From CAYMGQ01 sp964390055 (GTDB taxonomy: Bacteria > Bacillota > Clostridia > Peptostreptococcales > Natronincolaceae), in NCBI GenBank assembly GCA_964390055.1, contig CAYMGQ010000020.1, positions 1 to 22,902 of the forward strand: a stretch of DNA of 22,902 nucleotides, written 5' to 3'. Within the stretch, counting starts at the first letter, position 1; every line of letters starts with the position of its first letter. The notes beneath the pieces were generated by a model. It was given only the letters and a program-made list of their open reading frames with translations, did no database searches and was not told where the DNA came from. Shown here in pieces: positions 22,805 to 22,902 of this stretch. The translations under genes were made by a program, and so were the position numbers.

Positions 22805-22902
22805 ATTTGTTTTTAAGGGATGGGGTATAATATATAGGGATGTGAAATTTCAAAGTCTGTAAAATGAGGCTTATTTTATATAGGGAAAATGGATATTGAA
22901 AG

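Noticed and set aside
22820..22902. Possible promoter (TATAAT at 22826) and start of a gene (ATG 22889) at the window end
   Set aside because: There is no -35, the ribosome binding site is only 3 bases from the ATG, and just 14 coding bases are visible.
1..22902. CRISPR array, insertion sequence, prophage or defence island
   Set aside because: No regularly spaced repeats, transposase or integrase motifs, or phage-like genes were found, and gene style is uniform throughout.

Overview
The window looks like chromosomal backbone of a low-GC, endospore-forming Firmicute of the Clostridia/Tissierellia type. The clues are AT-rich DNA, strong purine-rich ribosome binding sites (AGGAGG or AAGGGGG types), frequent TTG starts, a SpoVB-type flippase, a PHP-domain PolX, a DegS/DegU pair and a YnzC-family protein. 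I see no transposase, integrase, phage gene, CRISPR array or toxin-antitoxin pair. All genes read through without visible frameshifts. This assignment is inferred from gene content, not from a search.

Layout. 1-5432: polX (+) converges with a spoVB-like flippase (-). A small zinc-ribbon protein and an uncharacterised TIM-barrel-like protein follow (+), the latter behind a very good sigma-A promoter; it converges on a PHP-family histidinol-phosphatase-like gene (-) across a bidirectional terminator. 5577-8278: a 62-residue helical protein and a diacylglycerol-kinase-family lipid kinase (+) converge with a two-gene envelope operon read leftwards (membrane-anchored M23 peptidase, then bactofilin). 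8558-10745: two divergent all-helical proteins of unknown function that share a short C-terminal motif, then a YnzC-like 56-residue gene and an exported protein of unknown function. 10890-13598: degS, degU and a DegV-family lipid-binding protein, probably co-transcribed. 13644-14823: a cation diffusion facilitator and a tRNA-Leu(CAA), both leftward.

15015-16804: an ECF sigma factor and a membrane protein with an RsiW-type zinc anti-sigma domain fused to a DUF4349-like extracytoplasmic region and a second membrane segment. A GGAAC-N16-CGTC sequence just upstream looks like an ECF-type self-promoter, so this may be a self-contained envelope-stress switch. 17012-22549: polA, coaE, a membrane-anchored lytic transglycosylase and an oligopeptide-binding lipoprotein lie in one direction with 17-23 base gaps, probably one operon. 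A tRNA-Leu(GAG) with a perfect consensus promoter and its own terminator closes the window.

Themes: DNA repair/replication (polX, polA), cell-envelope remodelling (SpoVB-like flippase, M23 peptidase plus bactofilin, lytic transglycosylase, lipid kinase) and signalling (DegSU, ECF sigma/anti-sigma). The parts most likely to hold undescribed biology are the sigma/anti-sigma-DUF4349 module, the divergent helical pair at 8.6-9.9 kb, and the link between the lytic transglycosylase and the orphan oligopeptide-binding lipoprotein. No spacing between genes exceeds 300 bases, and the gaps are largely explained by promoters and terminators.
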